A DNA stretch of 64,000 bases, taken from positions 124,001 through 188,000 of the forward strand of contig NZ_FODR01000010.1 in the NCBI RefSeq assembly GCF_900110415.1, in the 5' to 3' direction. Of this stretch, positions 26,041 through 35,801 are shown in pieces (within the stretch, counting starts at the first letter, position 1; each line of letters opens with the position of its first letter). This DNA comes from Mucilaginibacter sp. OK283. Its GTDB lineage: Bacteria; Bacteroidota; Bacteroidia; Sphingobacteriales; Sphingobacteriaceae. Both the position numbers and the translations under genes were made by a program. A model generated the notes under the pieces. That model was not told where the DNA came from. It did no database searches and was given only the letters and a program-made list of their open reading frames with translations.

Positions 26041-26295
26041 GTATGAATTTTTTAAAGCATGCAAGCAATTGATTTTCATCTTAGTAAACAAATATGGGCT
26101 TGTAGTGTAATAATATTATTACATTTTAAATAAAATACCGAAAGATAACCGGCGAATAGCAAAGGGATAAATGTATAAAGCATGGTGCTATGCAAGCCAA
26201 TAGTGTAAAATGGAAAATTATAACTTGGAATTGCTTTTTACCTTGAACTTAAGATTGAAATATTGTTGGTGATTGAACAAGTTAGAAAATATCAC

Positions 26296-27600
26296 CTACT
26301 GCTCCTTGTTTTTTTGGTAGGCTACCCAAACGTAAAAAGGTACGCTCATCATCAGCAAAACAAAGCCGTAATACACGGCATCTTTGCCCGTGCCTACAAT
26401 ATTCCACAGCGAGTAACCAAATGCTACTATAGCCAAAGCCACCGCGCCAAGCCAGCCATCTGCCTGTTTATTTTTTACCTTGATAATAAGATAGGACGCA
26501 GCCGATAACAGGTAAGGAATAAGCATCGACAGCAACGAAAGCATCAGTAAAAACCGGAATTGTTCAACAAATCCTTTGGAGTAATTCATACTCATAAAAA
26601 CAGAAACCAGCGTACTGCTAAGCAGGATTCCCATGTAAGGCACGCCTTTTTTATTTTGCTTGCTAAATATGGCGGGGAACAATTTATCCCTGGCAACGGC
26701 AAAGGGCATTTGCCCCTGCATCAGTGTCCACCCGTTAAGCGCACCAAAAGCGGCAATGGCAACACCGGCGCTTACCCAGTAGCGAATGTTATTGCCATAA
26801 ATTATAGCAGCGGCATCGGCGTAAGGCGTTTGCGATTTTGCCAACTCCGCAGCGGGAATAAGGCCCATTACGCTTACACTCCCTAAAATATACACCAATG
26901 TAGCAATTAACAGGCCCAGCAATGTGGCACGCGGCACCGTTTTTTGTGGATTTTCTACACTCCCGGCGGGTATAGTGGCGCATTCAATCCCGATAAACGA
27001 AAACAGGGTCATGGCTGCGGTAGTGCTTATTGCACCATAGGTACTTGTACCGCTGCTATTAAACGGGCTAAAGTTTTTGGCCTGTAAAAAAAACAGGCCG
27101 CCAAATGCCACAAGCACCAGTGGTAAAATTTTAAGTATAGTTGTAACCAGCTGCCATTTGCCGCTGGTTACAACTCCGCGGGTGTTAATATAAGTAAGCA
27201 GCCATATAGCGCACAGGCCGGTGGCTATTGCTGGAAGGCCGCTTGCCAGTGCCGGGAAAAATGTACTTAAGGCGCTCACCAGCGATTTGGTAATGGCCGC
27301 GCAGGCGCATGAGGTAGATAAGAAATAACCCCAGGCCACCAGGAAGCCTGCAAAATCGCCCAGTCCGTAACGTGTAAAGGCGTAGGGGCCACCCGTAGCA
27401 TGTGGCAGTAGCTTACTCATGTTACTGAAAACCTTTGCCAGGAAAAACGAGCCCACTGCCGAAAATATCCAACCCAACAAACCAATACTCCCGAAACTGG
27501 CCATAGCGGCGGGCAGTAAAAAAACACCTGCACCTATCATATTGCCCGCCACCAGGGAGGTGCTTGTCCATAAGCCTAATTTTTTTTCTGAGTTGGGCAT
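26296..27600 (-). CDS. APC-family amino acid permease (AdiC/PotE-like)
   Basis: The ATG at 27600 (MPNSEKKLGLWTSTSLVAGNMIGAG) is preferred because family members start just before helix 1. The longer frame adds 32 atypical residues. The 434-residue protein has 12 helices. Helix 1 carries GNMIGAGVFLLP, the substrate-binding GxG loop of APC transporters. Helix 6 has FSFIGIECATIPAGSVENP, close to the arginine:agmatine antiporter group. The actual substrate is unknown and there is no decarboxylase gene nearby. Confidence 0.85.
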   Translation of the reverse strand: MPNSEKKLGLWTSTSLVAGNMIGAGVFLLPAAMASFGSIGLLGWIFSAVGSFFLAKVFSNMSKLLPHATGGPYAFTRYGLGDFAGFLVAWGYFLSTSCACAAITKSLVSALSTFFPALASGLPAIATGLCAIWLLTYINTRGVVTSGKWQLVTTILKILPLVLVAFGGLFFLQAKNFSPFNSSGTSTYGAISTTAAMTLFSFIGIECATIPAGSVENPQKTVPRATLLGLLIATLVYILGSVSVMGLIPAAELAKSQTPYADAAAIIYGNNIRYWVSAGVAIAAFGALNGWTLMQGQMPFAVARDKLFPAIFSKQNKKGVPYMGILLSSTLVSVFMSMNYSKGFVEQFRFLLMLSLLSMLIPYLLSAASYLIIKVKNKQADGWLGAVALAIVAFGYSLWNIVGTGKDAVYYGFVLLMMSVPFYVWVAYQKNKEQ

Positions 27601-27786
27601 TGCAGTAAATAAAATTGAGGATGATAAGATAGGGTTTTTATTAAATACTGCCGTAGTAATTTTGTATAAGTGTCCAAAACTTGGTTTTGAACGCAACTTG
27701 AATTTTGTTTAAACATTTCCCGTTCAAATTCCTTTTACTACCGGCAAATACCTGCTGCCGATTCATAGTCGGCATATAATTTCCGG

Positions 27787-29559
27787 ATGAAGAAAAATTT
27801 TTTTTTAGGAGCGATAAAAACGGTTACGGTGCTTTTGGCCACGGCCATTGCGGCAATAACACTCGCTTTTGTTTTAAACAAACATTCTGACAAAACACTG
27901 ACTGCCGATAAAAACAATGGCGGGTTATACCTGCCCGGTAATTTCAAAGCCGTTATTGCCATTGATAGCCTGGCCGGCAGGGCACGGCACCTGGCCGTAA
28001 ATACCAATGGCGATATTTATGTAAAACTCAGGTTTCCCGATTCTATTGGCGGCAACATTGCGGCACGGGATACCGATCATGACGGCAAGGTAGATACGAT
28101 TAAAAAATTTGGCAACTATGATGATAAAGGGCCTTATGGTACCAGTATGCGGGTGCATAAGGGCTACCTGTATTTCAGTTCGGAGGTAAACGTTTATCGC
28201 ACCAAATTAAATCCGAATACGTTGGTGCCCGATGGTCCGCTGGAATTAATATTACATGATGCTCATGGCGAGCACGAGCATGACGCCAAGCCCCTGGCTT
28301 TTGATGATGCCGGGCATATGTACGTGGCCTTTGGTGCTCCATCTAACGCATGCCAGGAGCAAAACCGGGTTCCCGGTTCGCCGGGAATAAAAGGCTGCCC
28401 CTTGTTGCAGGAGTACGGCGGTATATGGCAGTTTGATGAAGCCAAACCCAACCAGCAACAAAAAGATGGCATCCGCTATGCTACTGGCTTACGCAGCGTG
28501 GTAGCCATGGATTGGAACACGGCGGATAATTGCCTGTATGTTGTAGCCCACGGCCGCGACGACCTGCGGTTGTTGTTCCCCAAAAAATTCAGCGCCTGGC
28601 AAAGCGCCGTAGCGCCTGCAGAGGAATTTTTTAAAATAAAACAAGGTACAGACGTTGGCTGGCCTTACTACTATTACGACCCCATTAAACATAAAAAACT
28701 GTTAAACCCCGAGTATGGCGGCGATGGCATAAAGGCGGGCGACGGCGCAAAATATGCCCAGCCATTGATTGCCTTCCAGGCGCATTGGGCACCCAACGAT
28801 TTGTTGTTTTATACCGGTAACCAGTTTCCGGCCAGGTATAAGAATGGCGCTTTTGTGGCTTTTCATGGTTCAACCAACCGCTCGCCGTATCCGCAGGCCG
28901 GCTTTTTTGTGGCTTTTGTGCCCTTTAAAAATGGCATGCCGACGGGTAAGTGGGAGATATTTGCCGACGGTTTTGCCGGCCGTAATACCGTGGTAAGCGT
29001 AAGCGAGGCGCTTTGCCGCCCCATGGGTTTATCCACAGGGCCCGATGGCTCATTGTACGTGAGCGATACTGAATTAGGAAGGGTGTGGCGCATTTTTTAT
29101 CAGGGCGATAAAACTAAATTTATCAGCACCATGCTGGCCAAAATGGAACTGCGTAAAAAGCTGCCCAACTTTAAAATACCCGATCAGGCACGCAATAATT
29201 TTGCTACCGGGATGCTTAAAGGCGGCGCAAAAATTTACACCACGCATTGTGCCAACTGTCATCAAAAAAATGGCAAGGGAGATGGTAACCTTTTCCCCCC
29301 GCTGGCCGGATCGGAGTGGGTAACAGGCGGCAAATATATGGAAAAGGAACTTGCCATAAGGGTTTTATTAAACGGCCTGGAGGGGCCGGTTACCGTTAAT
29401 GGCAAGCCCTACAATAGCGTAATGCCAAAGCATGATTTTTTGAGCGATGCCGAAATAGCAAGTGTGCTAACCTATATCAGGAGCAATTTTGGCAACAACA
29501 GCAGCCTGGTTACCGCATCTGAAGTAAAAAAAATAAGGGCGAGCCTGCCTGGTAAATAG
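27787..29559 (+). CDS. PQQ-type sugar/sorbosone dehydrogenase fused to cytochrome c
   Basis: The 590-residue protein has an N-terminal signal or anchor helix (TVTVLLATAIAAITLAFVL). A six-bladed propeller of the soluble glucose/sorbosone dehydrogenase class occupies about residues 45-440 (ARHLAVNTNGDIYV, ATGLRSVVAMDWN, DVGWPYYYYDP, RPMGLSTGPDGSLYVSDTELGRVWRI). A C-terminal cytochrome c domain has the haem site CANCH (near residue 489) and a likely axial Met in VMPKHDFLSDAE. It would oxidise a sugar or aldehyde in the periplasm and pass electrons directly to its own haem. PQQ synthesis genes are not in the window. Confidence 0.85.
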   Translation: MKKNFFLGAIKTVTVLLATAIAAITLAFVLNKHSDKTLTADKNNGGLYLPGNFKAVIAIDSLAGRARHLAVNTNGDIYVKLRFPDSIGGNIAARDTDHDGKVDTIKKFGNYDDKGPYGTSMRVHKGYLYFSSEVNVYRTKLNPNTLVPDGPLELILHDAHGEHEHDAKPLAFDDAGHMYVAFGAPSNACQEQNRVPGSPGIKGCPLLQEYGGIWQFDEAKPNQQQKDGIRYATGLRSVVAMDWNTADNCLYVVAHGRDDLRLLFPKKFSAWQSAVAPAEEFFKIKQGTDVGWPYYYYDPIKHKKLLNPEYGGDGIKAGDGAKYAQPLIAFQAHWAPNDLLFYTGNQFPARYKNGAFVAFHGSTNRSPYPQAGFFVAFVPFKNGMPTGKWEIFADGFAGRNTVVSVSEALCRPMGLSTGPDGSLYVSDTELGRVWRIFYQGDKTKFISTMLAKMELRKKLPNFKIPDQARNNFATGMLKGGAKIYTTHCANCHQKNGKGDGNLFPPLAGSEWVTGGKYMEKELAIRVLLNGLEGPVTVNGKPYNSVMPKHDFLSDAEIASVLTYIRSNFGNNSSLVTASEVKKIRASLPGK

Positions 29560-29598
29560 CTCACTTATCCGTTATAGCTATCACCTTGCAGTAGGGGC

Positions 29599-30060
29599 TT
29601 ATATATAAACCCCGTAGCTCATTTTTAATCTATCCATTACTACATGGGTATAAAAACGCTGCACATCGGGGCTATCCATAAAATATTTTTTGCTGAATTG
29701 CTCGTAGTGTTTCATATCCCTGGTGTTAACAATAAGCACCAGGTCATAGGTGCCGGTTACGTAGTAGCACTGGGATACTTCGGGGCAATTTTCAATTTCG
29801 GACCTGAACCTTTCGATGGTGCGGGAGCCATCTTCCTGCATGCAGATATCTACTATACAAGTTAGCCCAATACCTGCCGCCGCGGACGAGATGATAGCTA
29901 CATCTGCCTCAATAATTTTTTCATCACGGAGTTTGGCCAGTCGCCTTTGTACAGCCGATGCACTCAGGTTTACCATTTGGGCCAGGGCCTGGGCGGTAAG
30001 GCGGTTGTCTTTTTGTAATAAACGCAGCAACTTTTTATCGTAGTCGTCAAGCATGTACAT
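29599..30060 (-). CDS. Lrp/AsnC family transcriptional regulator
   Basis: The 153-residue protein has an N-terminal winged helix (LDDYDKKLLRLLQKDNRLTAQALAQMVNLSASAVQRRL) followed by an RAM/AsnC ligand domain (CPEVSQCYYVTGTYDLVLIVNTRDM). An ATG two codons downstream is an equally possible start. It is divergent from a class V aminotransferase and probably controls it, as Lrp proteins often do for an adjacent amino-acid gene. Confidence 0.9.
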   Translation of the reverse strand: MYMLDDYDKKLLRLLQKDNRLTAQALAQMVNLSASAVQRRLAKLRDEKIIEADVAIISSAAAGIGLTCIVDICMQEDGSRTIERFRSEIENCPEVSQCYYVTGTYDLVLIVNTRDMKHYEQFSKKYFMDSPDVQRFYTHVVMDRLKMSYGVYI

Positions 30061-30142
30061 AATTTACCCGTTTTAAGGGCTAAATTAATTAAAACATGCG
30101 CAATACAGGTCAATAAGCGATTTTTATGCAGGGGCATGTTGG

Positions 30143-30150
30143 TAGTTTTG
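30143..30150 (+). promoter_or_regulatory. -7 box before the aminotransferase
   Basis: TAGTTTTG matches the Bacteroidota TAnnTTTG consensus 36 bases before the start codon at 30187. AACATGC near 30102 and GCATGTT near 30135 form a spaced inverted pair in the same divergent region and could be an Lrp site. Confidence 0.5.
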
Positions 30151-30186
30151 AATTATCATCCACAGTAAACAAACAGGTAAATATTT

Positions 30187-31410
30187 ATGAAACTATTAGC
30201 CAACAGCATATTCACCCAAGCCGAAATTGAGCAGTTCAGAAACGATACTATCGGCTGTACCTATGTTAACCATTTAAACAACGCCGGTGCCGCATTGATG
30301 CCCAATGTAGTCACCGATGCCATTACCGGCCATATTAAGCTGGAAGCAGAGATAGGCGGATATGAGGCCGCCGCAGCAAAGGCCGGTGCCATTGCCGGAT
30401 TTTATGGGCTGGCTGCGCGGCTTATCAACAGTAAACCCGGTAACATCGCTTTTACAGCAAGCGCTACCGACTCGTACATCAGGGCTTTATCTTCAATTCC
30501 ATTTGTAGCGGGGGATATTATTTTAACCGATTGCGACGACTACATCTCAAACCAGCTCCATTTTCTATCGCTCAAAAAACGGTTTGGAGTTGATATTGTC
30601 CACATAAAAAATGCTGCCGCTGGCGGTGTCGACCTTGCCGACCTGGAAGCTAAATTATATGAGCTTAAGCCCCGTTTGCTGGCTATAACCCATATCCCCA
30701 CCAATTCGGGCCTGGTGCAGCCTGTTAACCAGATTGCAGCCATCTATGCTAAATATTGCCAGGAAAATGGTGACAAAACATGGTATATTTTGGATGCCTG
30801 CCAATCGGCAGGGCAAATGAAACTGGATGTACAACAACTTCAATGCGATTTTTTATCGGTAACTAACCGCAAGTTTTTGAGGGGGCCGCGTGGTTCGGGC
30901 TTTTTGTATATCTCGGATAAAGCTTTACAGGGCAAACTTGAGCCTTTGTTTATTGATATGCGCGGCGCACGGTGGACAGAAAAAGACCAATATGAGCAAC
31001 AGCCCGATGCCAAACGTTTTGAAGACTGGGAGTTTGCCTACGCTACCGTAGTTGGCAGCGCCGAAGCTATCAGGTACTGCCTGGCCATCGGCGAAGACAG
31101 AATCTGGCAGCAGGTTAAACAGCTATCTGCCTATTTGCGAACACGTTTAGCATCAATACCAAATGTCAGGGTGTTGGATCAGGGGCCCGAATTGAGTTCG
31201 TCTGTTACCTTCACGGTTGCAAACTCATCAGCCGAGTACCTGGTGAAACAGTTTTTACAGCACAATATCAATGTGGTATCGTCCTATCGTGAATTTGCGG
31301 TTATCGATTTTGACCAAAAACAGGTAGAGTGGGCTATCAGGGTATCGCCGCATTATTATAATTCCATTGATGAACTTGACGCGTTGGTTGATTGCCTGGC
31401 CGGTTTTTAA
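30187..31410 (+). CDS. Class V PLP-dependent aminotransferase (cysteine desulfurase / isopenicillin-epimerase-like)
   Basis: The 407-residue protein has the fold-type I class V layout: NHLNNAGAALMP near the start, ASATDSYIRAL, the Asp-binding segment WYILDACQSAGQMKLD, and SVTNRKFLRGPRGSGFLYI with the PLP Lys near residue 232. It could be an aminotransferase, lyase or epimerase. A desulfurase role is unlikely because no SufE, SufU or Fe-S gene is near and the usual catalytic Cys loop is not evident. It is divergent from an Lrp regulator, which suggests amino-acid metabolism. Confidence 0.82.
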   Translation: MKLLANSIFTQAEIEQFRNDTIGCTYVNHLNNAGAALMPNVVTDAITGHIKLEAEIGGYEAAAAKAGAIAGFYGLAARLINSKPGNIAFTASATDSYIRALSSIPFVAGDIILTDCDDYISNQLHFLSLKKRFGVDIVHIKNAAAGGVDLADLEAKLYELKPRLLAITHIPTNSGLVQPVNQIAAIYAKYCQENGDKTWYILDACQSAGQMKLDVQQLQCDFLSVTNRKFLRGPRGSGFLYISDKALQGKLEPLFIDMRGARWTEKDQYEQQPDAKRFEDWEFAYATVVGSAEAIRYCLAIGEDRIWQQVKQLSAYLRTRLASIPNVRVLDQGPELSSSVTFTVANSSAEYLVKQFLQHNINVVSSYREFAVIDFDQKQVEWAIRVSPHYYNSIDELDALVDCLAGF

Positions 31411-31423
31411 TTTAGAGAGGCGT

Positions 31424-32143
31424 TTAACCCTCCAGTTTGCCCAACACCTCTTTGGCATATGAACTACCGATTGGAATACTTTGGCGGCCAATTTCAATAT
31501 GGCTGCCGGTGTAGGCATTAATATGATTGATGGAAATTATGTAAGAACGATGTACGCGGATGAAATAATTGGCAGAAAGTTTTTCTTCCAGGTAGCCAAG
31601 GGTTTGGTAGGTGATAACGGGTTTATCTGTAGTATGTATTTTTACATAATCTTTCAGGCCTTCAATGTACAGTATATCTTTGAGTAGCAGCCGCACCATT
31701 TTTTTATCGGCCTTTACATAAATAAAAGCATGCTGATCGGGCTTTGATGACTGAAGGGGTGCGGGTAGGCTTATAACTTCGGGCGCTTTAGCGTTGATGA
31801 ATTTATCAACGGCTTTTAAAAAGCGCTCAAATGATACGGGTTTCAGCAGGTAATCAATCACATTAAGTTCGTAACCTTCCAGCGCAAACTCGCGGTAAGC
31901 GGTTGTCATTATAACCGGCGGCGGATTTTTTAGGGTGCGCAATAACTCTATTCCGGTTAATTGAGGCATCTGGATATCTAAAAACACCAGATCGACGTTG
32001 TTTGCTTTAAGTGCATTGTAAACCTCCATGCCGTTGGCACAAATAGCAACCGGGTTTAAGTTTTGGAGCTTGCTTACATGGTTTTGCATAATTTCGCGGG
32101 CAAGCTCCTCATCGTCGGCTATGATGCAGTTTATAGGTTTCAT
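31424..32143 (-). CDS. LytTR response regulator
   Basis: The 239-residue protein has a receiver domain (acidic pair at 10-12, phospho-acceptor Asp56 in VFLDIQMP, then Thr/Lys switch residues) joined to a C-terminal LytTR DNA-binding domain (about 140-239: IYVKADKKMVRLLLKDILYIEGLKDYVKIHT, FIRVHRSYIISINHI). LytTR domains bind spaced direct repeats. Its start overlaps the stop of the sensor kinase gene by 4 bases. Confidence 0.94.
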   Translation of the reverse strand: MKPINCIIADDEELAREIMQNHVSKLQNLNPVAICANGMEVYNALKANNVDLVFLDIQMPQLTGIELLRTLKNPPPVIMTTAYREFALEGYELNVIDYLLKPVSFERFLKAVDKFINAKAPEVISLPAPLQSSKPDQHAFIYVKADKKMVRLLLKDILYIEGLKDYVKIHTTDKPVITYQTLGYLEEKLSANYFIRVHRSYIISINHINAYTGSHIEIGRQSIPIGSSYAKEVLGKLEG

Positions 32144-33189
32144 AGGTCAAGTTTCAGGTCGGCCTCAAAAATGCCATTGTTTTGGTTCAGTACAAGTTCA
32201 TAATGGTCCGGGTAAGTTAGTTCCAGCCGCCGTTTAACATTTTTAAGCCCAAGGCCATAATTAGCTGGTTTGGGTAATGGTTGATAACTGTTTTCTACCT
32301 TTAAAAACAACCTGTTACCAATAACTTTAATGTTAATGGTTATCCACCCATCGCTTTCGGCAAGGCTGTGTTTAAATGCATTTTCAACAAAAGGCAATAA
32401 CAAAAGCGGAGCTATCATTTTGCCGGCAATATCGCCGGAGTATTGGAACGATAATTCAAGCCTGTCGGCAAAGCGCATTTGCTCAATGCCAATATAGTTT
32501 TCCAGGTGTTTAATCTCGTCCTGTAGCAATACCTTGTTTTCGCTTGCTTCATATAACATATAATGCATCAGATCCGACAGGCGAAGTACCACTTTTGATG
32601 CCTGTTCGCTGCCCTTTAGTGTGAGCGCATAAAGGGTATTTAGCGTATTGAAAAAAAAGTGCGGGTTTATTTGTGCTTTTAATAAGCCCATTTCGGCATT
32701 AAATTTTTCCTTCTCCATTTCTCGCATGTTTTTTTCCTGCTGATATGCATTACGCATAAGTTTAATAAGCATGGCAATAAATAGGACAGGAGCATTGCCC
32801 GCCGCATTTTTGAAGATGCGTACAGGAATCCAGAAGTCTGTTTTTTCCATTTTAAACATAGCAGGGTCATGAATTTTATCCCAGGGTACCCAAATGGCAT
32901 AAGCAAAAAAGCGCGGCAGCAAACCGCCAATTAGAATTAGCGCCGCCATCCCGATGGCGTATTGAGTATACTTTTGAGGATAATAAAATAACGGCATCAA
33001 CACATACAGGTTTAAATAAGTAACCAGCATGCATATAGGAACGCTTGTTGACAACTGCGGATCGAGCTTAAAAGCAAATACATCCTTATCTTCCCAACCG
33101 TTGTTTACACATTGGTACAGGATATAGGCCAGCCAAAACAGCAGGTGCCGCGTTATAGCCTGGTATGGTATCTGCCTGTTTTTTTGCAT
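32140..33189 (-). CDS. LytS-type sensor histidine kinase
   Basis: The 349-residue protein has four N-terminal membrane helices (about residues 10-150), a short coiled coil (NAYQQEKNMREMEKEKFNAE), then the His_kinase domain LLKAQINPHFFFNTLN with the phospho-accepting His. The ATPase N box is LLPFVENAFKHSL and the G box is NYGLGLKNVKRRLELTY. There is no extracellular sensor domain, so the signal is likely sensed in or at the membrane. It is coupled to the response regulator by an ATGA overlap. Confidence 0.93.
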   Translation of the reverse strand: MQKNRQIPYQAITRHLLFWLAYILYQCVNNGWEDKDVFAFKLDPQLSTSVPICMLVTYLNLYVLMPLFYYPQKYTQYAIGMAALILIGGLLPRFFAYAIWVPWDKIHDPAMFKMEKTDFWIPVRIFKNAAGNAPVLFIAMLIKLMRNAYQQEKNMREMEKEKFNAEMGLLKAQINPHFFFNTLNTLYALTLKGSEQASKVVLRLSDLMHYMLYEASENKVLLQDEIKHLENYIGIEQMRFADRLELSFQYSGDIAGKMIAPLLLLPFVENAFKHSLAESDGWITINIKVIGNRLFLKVENSYQPLPKPANYGLGLKNVKRRLELTYPDHYELVLNQNNGIFEADLKLDL

Positions 33190-33375
33190 GTTGTAAAATT
33201 GAACATTCTAAGCTATTTGTGCCTGGTTTTTCGACAAATCTCCTTTTTTAAGCCGTTAATTATACGTTTACCACCTTTAACGGGTTTAAGCCCGGCAAAG
33301 GCGTATCGGCGGCTCGTAAGCGGCAGTATGTCTAAAAGTACAAAATAGAAGCTTTTAGCTCCATTTATTTGGGGT

Positions 33376-35592
33376 ATGAAAATTTTTACGGCTTTAAGAT
33401 TTAGCAAGAGTTTATGTTTATTGGCGGCATTTATAACAACCGGGTTACACCCGTTATACGCACAGGAAGCGTTTGCCCCGCTGCCTGTAGCAAACCGCCC
33501 GCATTTGCAGGCCACACGTGTTACCGGGCCAATAAATATAGATGGTATCCCCGATGAGGCCGCATGGAATAACGCGCCGGCAGCCGCTCATTTTACTACG
33601 GCTTACCCACGGCAGGGAGATAAGGCTACCTACGATACCGAAGTAAGGTTGTTATATGACGACAAAAATATCTACATCAGTGCCCGCTGCGATTTTCCGC
33701 CGGGGAAAAAAAGCCTCCAGGTACAGGATTTGCGCCGCGATTTCAGCTACAGTAATAACGAGCTTTTTGAGATCCTGATTGATCCTTTTAAGGATCCGCG
33801 CATGCCGGTGATGACATTTTGTGTAACACCCTACGGTACGCAAATGGATATTATGCACTATGCCGATTTTAGTTACGACTATAAATGGGATGCGGTATGG
33901 CAGGCCGCCAGCAAAATACAGGAACATTCATGGACAACCGAGGTGGCTATTCCGTTTACCTCATTGCGGTATCCAAAAAACTCAACGGAGTGGAGCATTA
34001 ATTTTGCACGCAACATCCGCTTTATTGGCGAAACCAATGGCTGGTCGCCCTGGCCACAGGCATTTAGCGAAACGCAGCTGGCTTATGGCGGCATCCTTAC
34101 TAACATAGTGCCCCCGGATGCCGGTTTTAATTTACGGGTTGAGCCCTACGCCCTGGTAAATGCCAAACGGGCTGATAATAACGGGACACATTACAAACCC
34201 GAAGTTGGCGGCGAAATTAAGTATGCCATCAACTCCAACACCCTGCTTGAAGGTACCATCAATACCGATTTTGCCCAGGCCGATGTGGATAAGCAGGTGG
34301 TTAACCTGAGTCGGTCGAGCGTTTTCTTTCCCGAAAAACGGCAGTTCTTTTTAGAAAATTCAAGCCTGTTTTCGGTAGGTCAAAACAGTATTATTCAGCC
34401 GTTTTTTAGCAGGAGGATAGGGTTGAGCGACAATGGCTCGCCTTTAACCATCAATGGCGGCTTAAGGTTTATCCACCAGGATAACAAACAGTCTGCCGGA
34501 ATACTGGTCATGAAACAAAATGGAGATACTACAGAAAACGGGGCTTTGTTTGGCGTTTTTAGGTACAAAAGAAGTGTTAGCCAGCGCTTGCAACTGGGCG
34601 CCATGGAGGTATTGAGGCAAAATTTTGCCGGCCTAAATCAGTCTGCTTCTGTTAACCCTGTCGAGGTGGTGGATGCTTTTTGGCAGGTAAGCCAGCCGTT
34701 ATTTATAAGGGGCATGGCATCTTACTCGGGCAACTCGCTAAGCGGGCAAAAGGGGCCGGCCGCCTTTGCCGAATTTAACTACTCGGCTACTCATTTTTTT
34801 ATCGATTGGTTTCAAACGGCTGTATCTAAAGGCTACCAGGCACAAACCGGCTTTACCGCCAGGGACAATTTTATCAATACACAACCCACGCTGTATATTT
34901 TTATGCATAAAAAATGGTTCCCCAAAAATGTACAGTTTTTTAGCCCGCAGTTTACTGCCGATATTTACCATGAGGCATCAAGCGGCAAATTCCAGGAGGC
35001 CAGTGTGGTGGTGATGCCGCTGCAATTGTTTTTTACCAATCAATCGCACCTTGATTTTAGTATCACCAGTTCCTGGGAGAACCTGACAGATAATTTTCAA
35101 CCGGTGCGGAATGTTGACATAGCTGCGGCCAATTATCACTTTAACCGGTACGAGTTTTATGGCATTACCAATGCCGCAGCCCCCTTTAGTGCCGAAACCC
35201 GGCTGAGTACAGGCGGCTACTATAATGGCAGGCTTAATAGTTATTATTTATCGTTACGTGCTGCTCCCGTACCCCAGCTATCGCTGGTAATGAGCTATAC
35301 CCGCAACGATTTTAAAAATGTGGGTATAAACCGGGAATCAGCCACTACCCACCTGCTGGCACCCGAATTGCGGGTAGCTGCAAATCCCAAAATGTTGCTC
35401 TCGGCCTTCTACCAATACAATACCGATGCCCGTAACGGATCGTTAAATGCCCGCTTCTCCTGGGAGTACAGGCCGCTATCGTTCATTTACCTGGTGATAA
35501 ACAGCGTTAATAATTACTATAAAACTCCATTCGGAATTCCGCAGCGACAGCAGGGAGGTATCATGAAGCTTACTTATATCAGGCAGATATGA
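33376..35592 (+). CDS. DUF5916 protein with N-terminal CBM9-like domain
   Basis: The 738-residue secreted protein has a signal peptide (LCLLAAFITTGLHPLYAQ). A carbohydrate-binding-module-9-like domain covers about residues 45-230 (INIDGIPDEAAWNNAP, VRLLYDDKNIYISARC, WTTEVAIPFTSLRYP). A DUF5916 part of strand-rich repeats follows (INTDFAQADVDKQVVNLSR, FFPEKRQFFLENSSLF) and looks like an outer-membrane barrel. Its role is unknown in the family. It is divergent from the LytS/LytTR pair across a 186-base region. Confidence 0.85.
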   Translation: MKIFTALRFSKSLCLLAAFITTGLHPLYAQEAFAPLPVANRPHLQATRVTGPINIDGIPDEAAWNNAPAAAHFTTAYPRQGDKATYDTEVRLLYDDKNIYISARCDFPPGKKSLQVQDLRRDFSYSNNELFEILIDPFKDPRMPVMTFCVTPYGTQMDIMHYADFSYDYKWDAVWQAASKIQEHSWTTEVAIPFTSLRYPKNSTEWSINFARNIRFIGETNGWSPWPQAFSETQLAYGGILTNIVPPDAGFNLRVEPYALVNAKRADNNGTHYKPEVGGEIKYAINSNTLLEGTINTDFAQADVDKQVVNLSRSSVFFPEKRQFFLENSSLFSVGQNSIIQPFFSRRIGLSDNGSPLTINGGLRFIHQDNKQSAGILVMKQNGDTTENGALFGVFRYKRSVSQRLQLGAMEVLRQNFAGLNQSASVNPVEVVDAFWQVSQPLFIRGMASYSGNSLSGQKGPAAFAEFNYSATHFFIDWFQTAVSKGYQAQTGFTARDNFINTQPTLYIFMHKKWFPKNVQFFSPQFTADIYHEASSGKFQEASVVVMPLQLFFTNQSHLDFSITSSWENLTDNFQPVRNVDIAAANYHFNRYEFYGITNAAAPFSAETRLSTGGYYNGRLNSYYLSLRAAPVPQLSLVMSYTRNDFKNVGINRESATTHLLAPELRVAANPKMLLSAFYQYNTDARNGSLNARFSWEYRPLSFIYLVINSVNNYYKTPFGIPQRQQGGIMKLTYIRQI

Positions 35593-35604
35593 TCCAGGGT
35601 TTAA

Positions 35605-35724
35605 CTTCCTGCTCGTTTTTGCTCGTCTGCCGATCCGGAATCAATTAACGACGTGGAAATAGGTAAAATAGAACTCCCCATTGGCGATACTTATAAGGCT
35701 TTGGTGCAACAGTTAAAGCGGTAA
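35605..35724 (+). pseudogene. Possible gene relic
   Basis: After an in-frame stop, codons 35605-35724 encode a protein-like 39-residue tail (ending IELPIGDTYKALVQQLKR) with no start codon. It may be the 3' end of a deleted gene between the DUF5916 and SRPBCC genes. I cannot assign a family, and it could be chance. Confidence 0.3.
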
Positions 35725-35801
35725 CGTCTCAAAGCGTTTAAATTGCTTCTCAGGGAATCAAAAAATACAGGCCGCCTTATCTATTCCCCGCCGCGCCAAT
35801 A

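Noticed and set aside
30187-31410. IscS/SufS cysteine desulfurase
   Set aside because: There is no Fe-S assembly gene nearby, the active-site Cys loop is not recognisable, and the context is an Lrp regulator.
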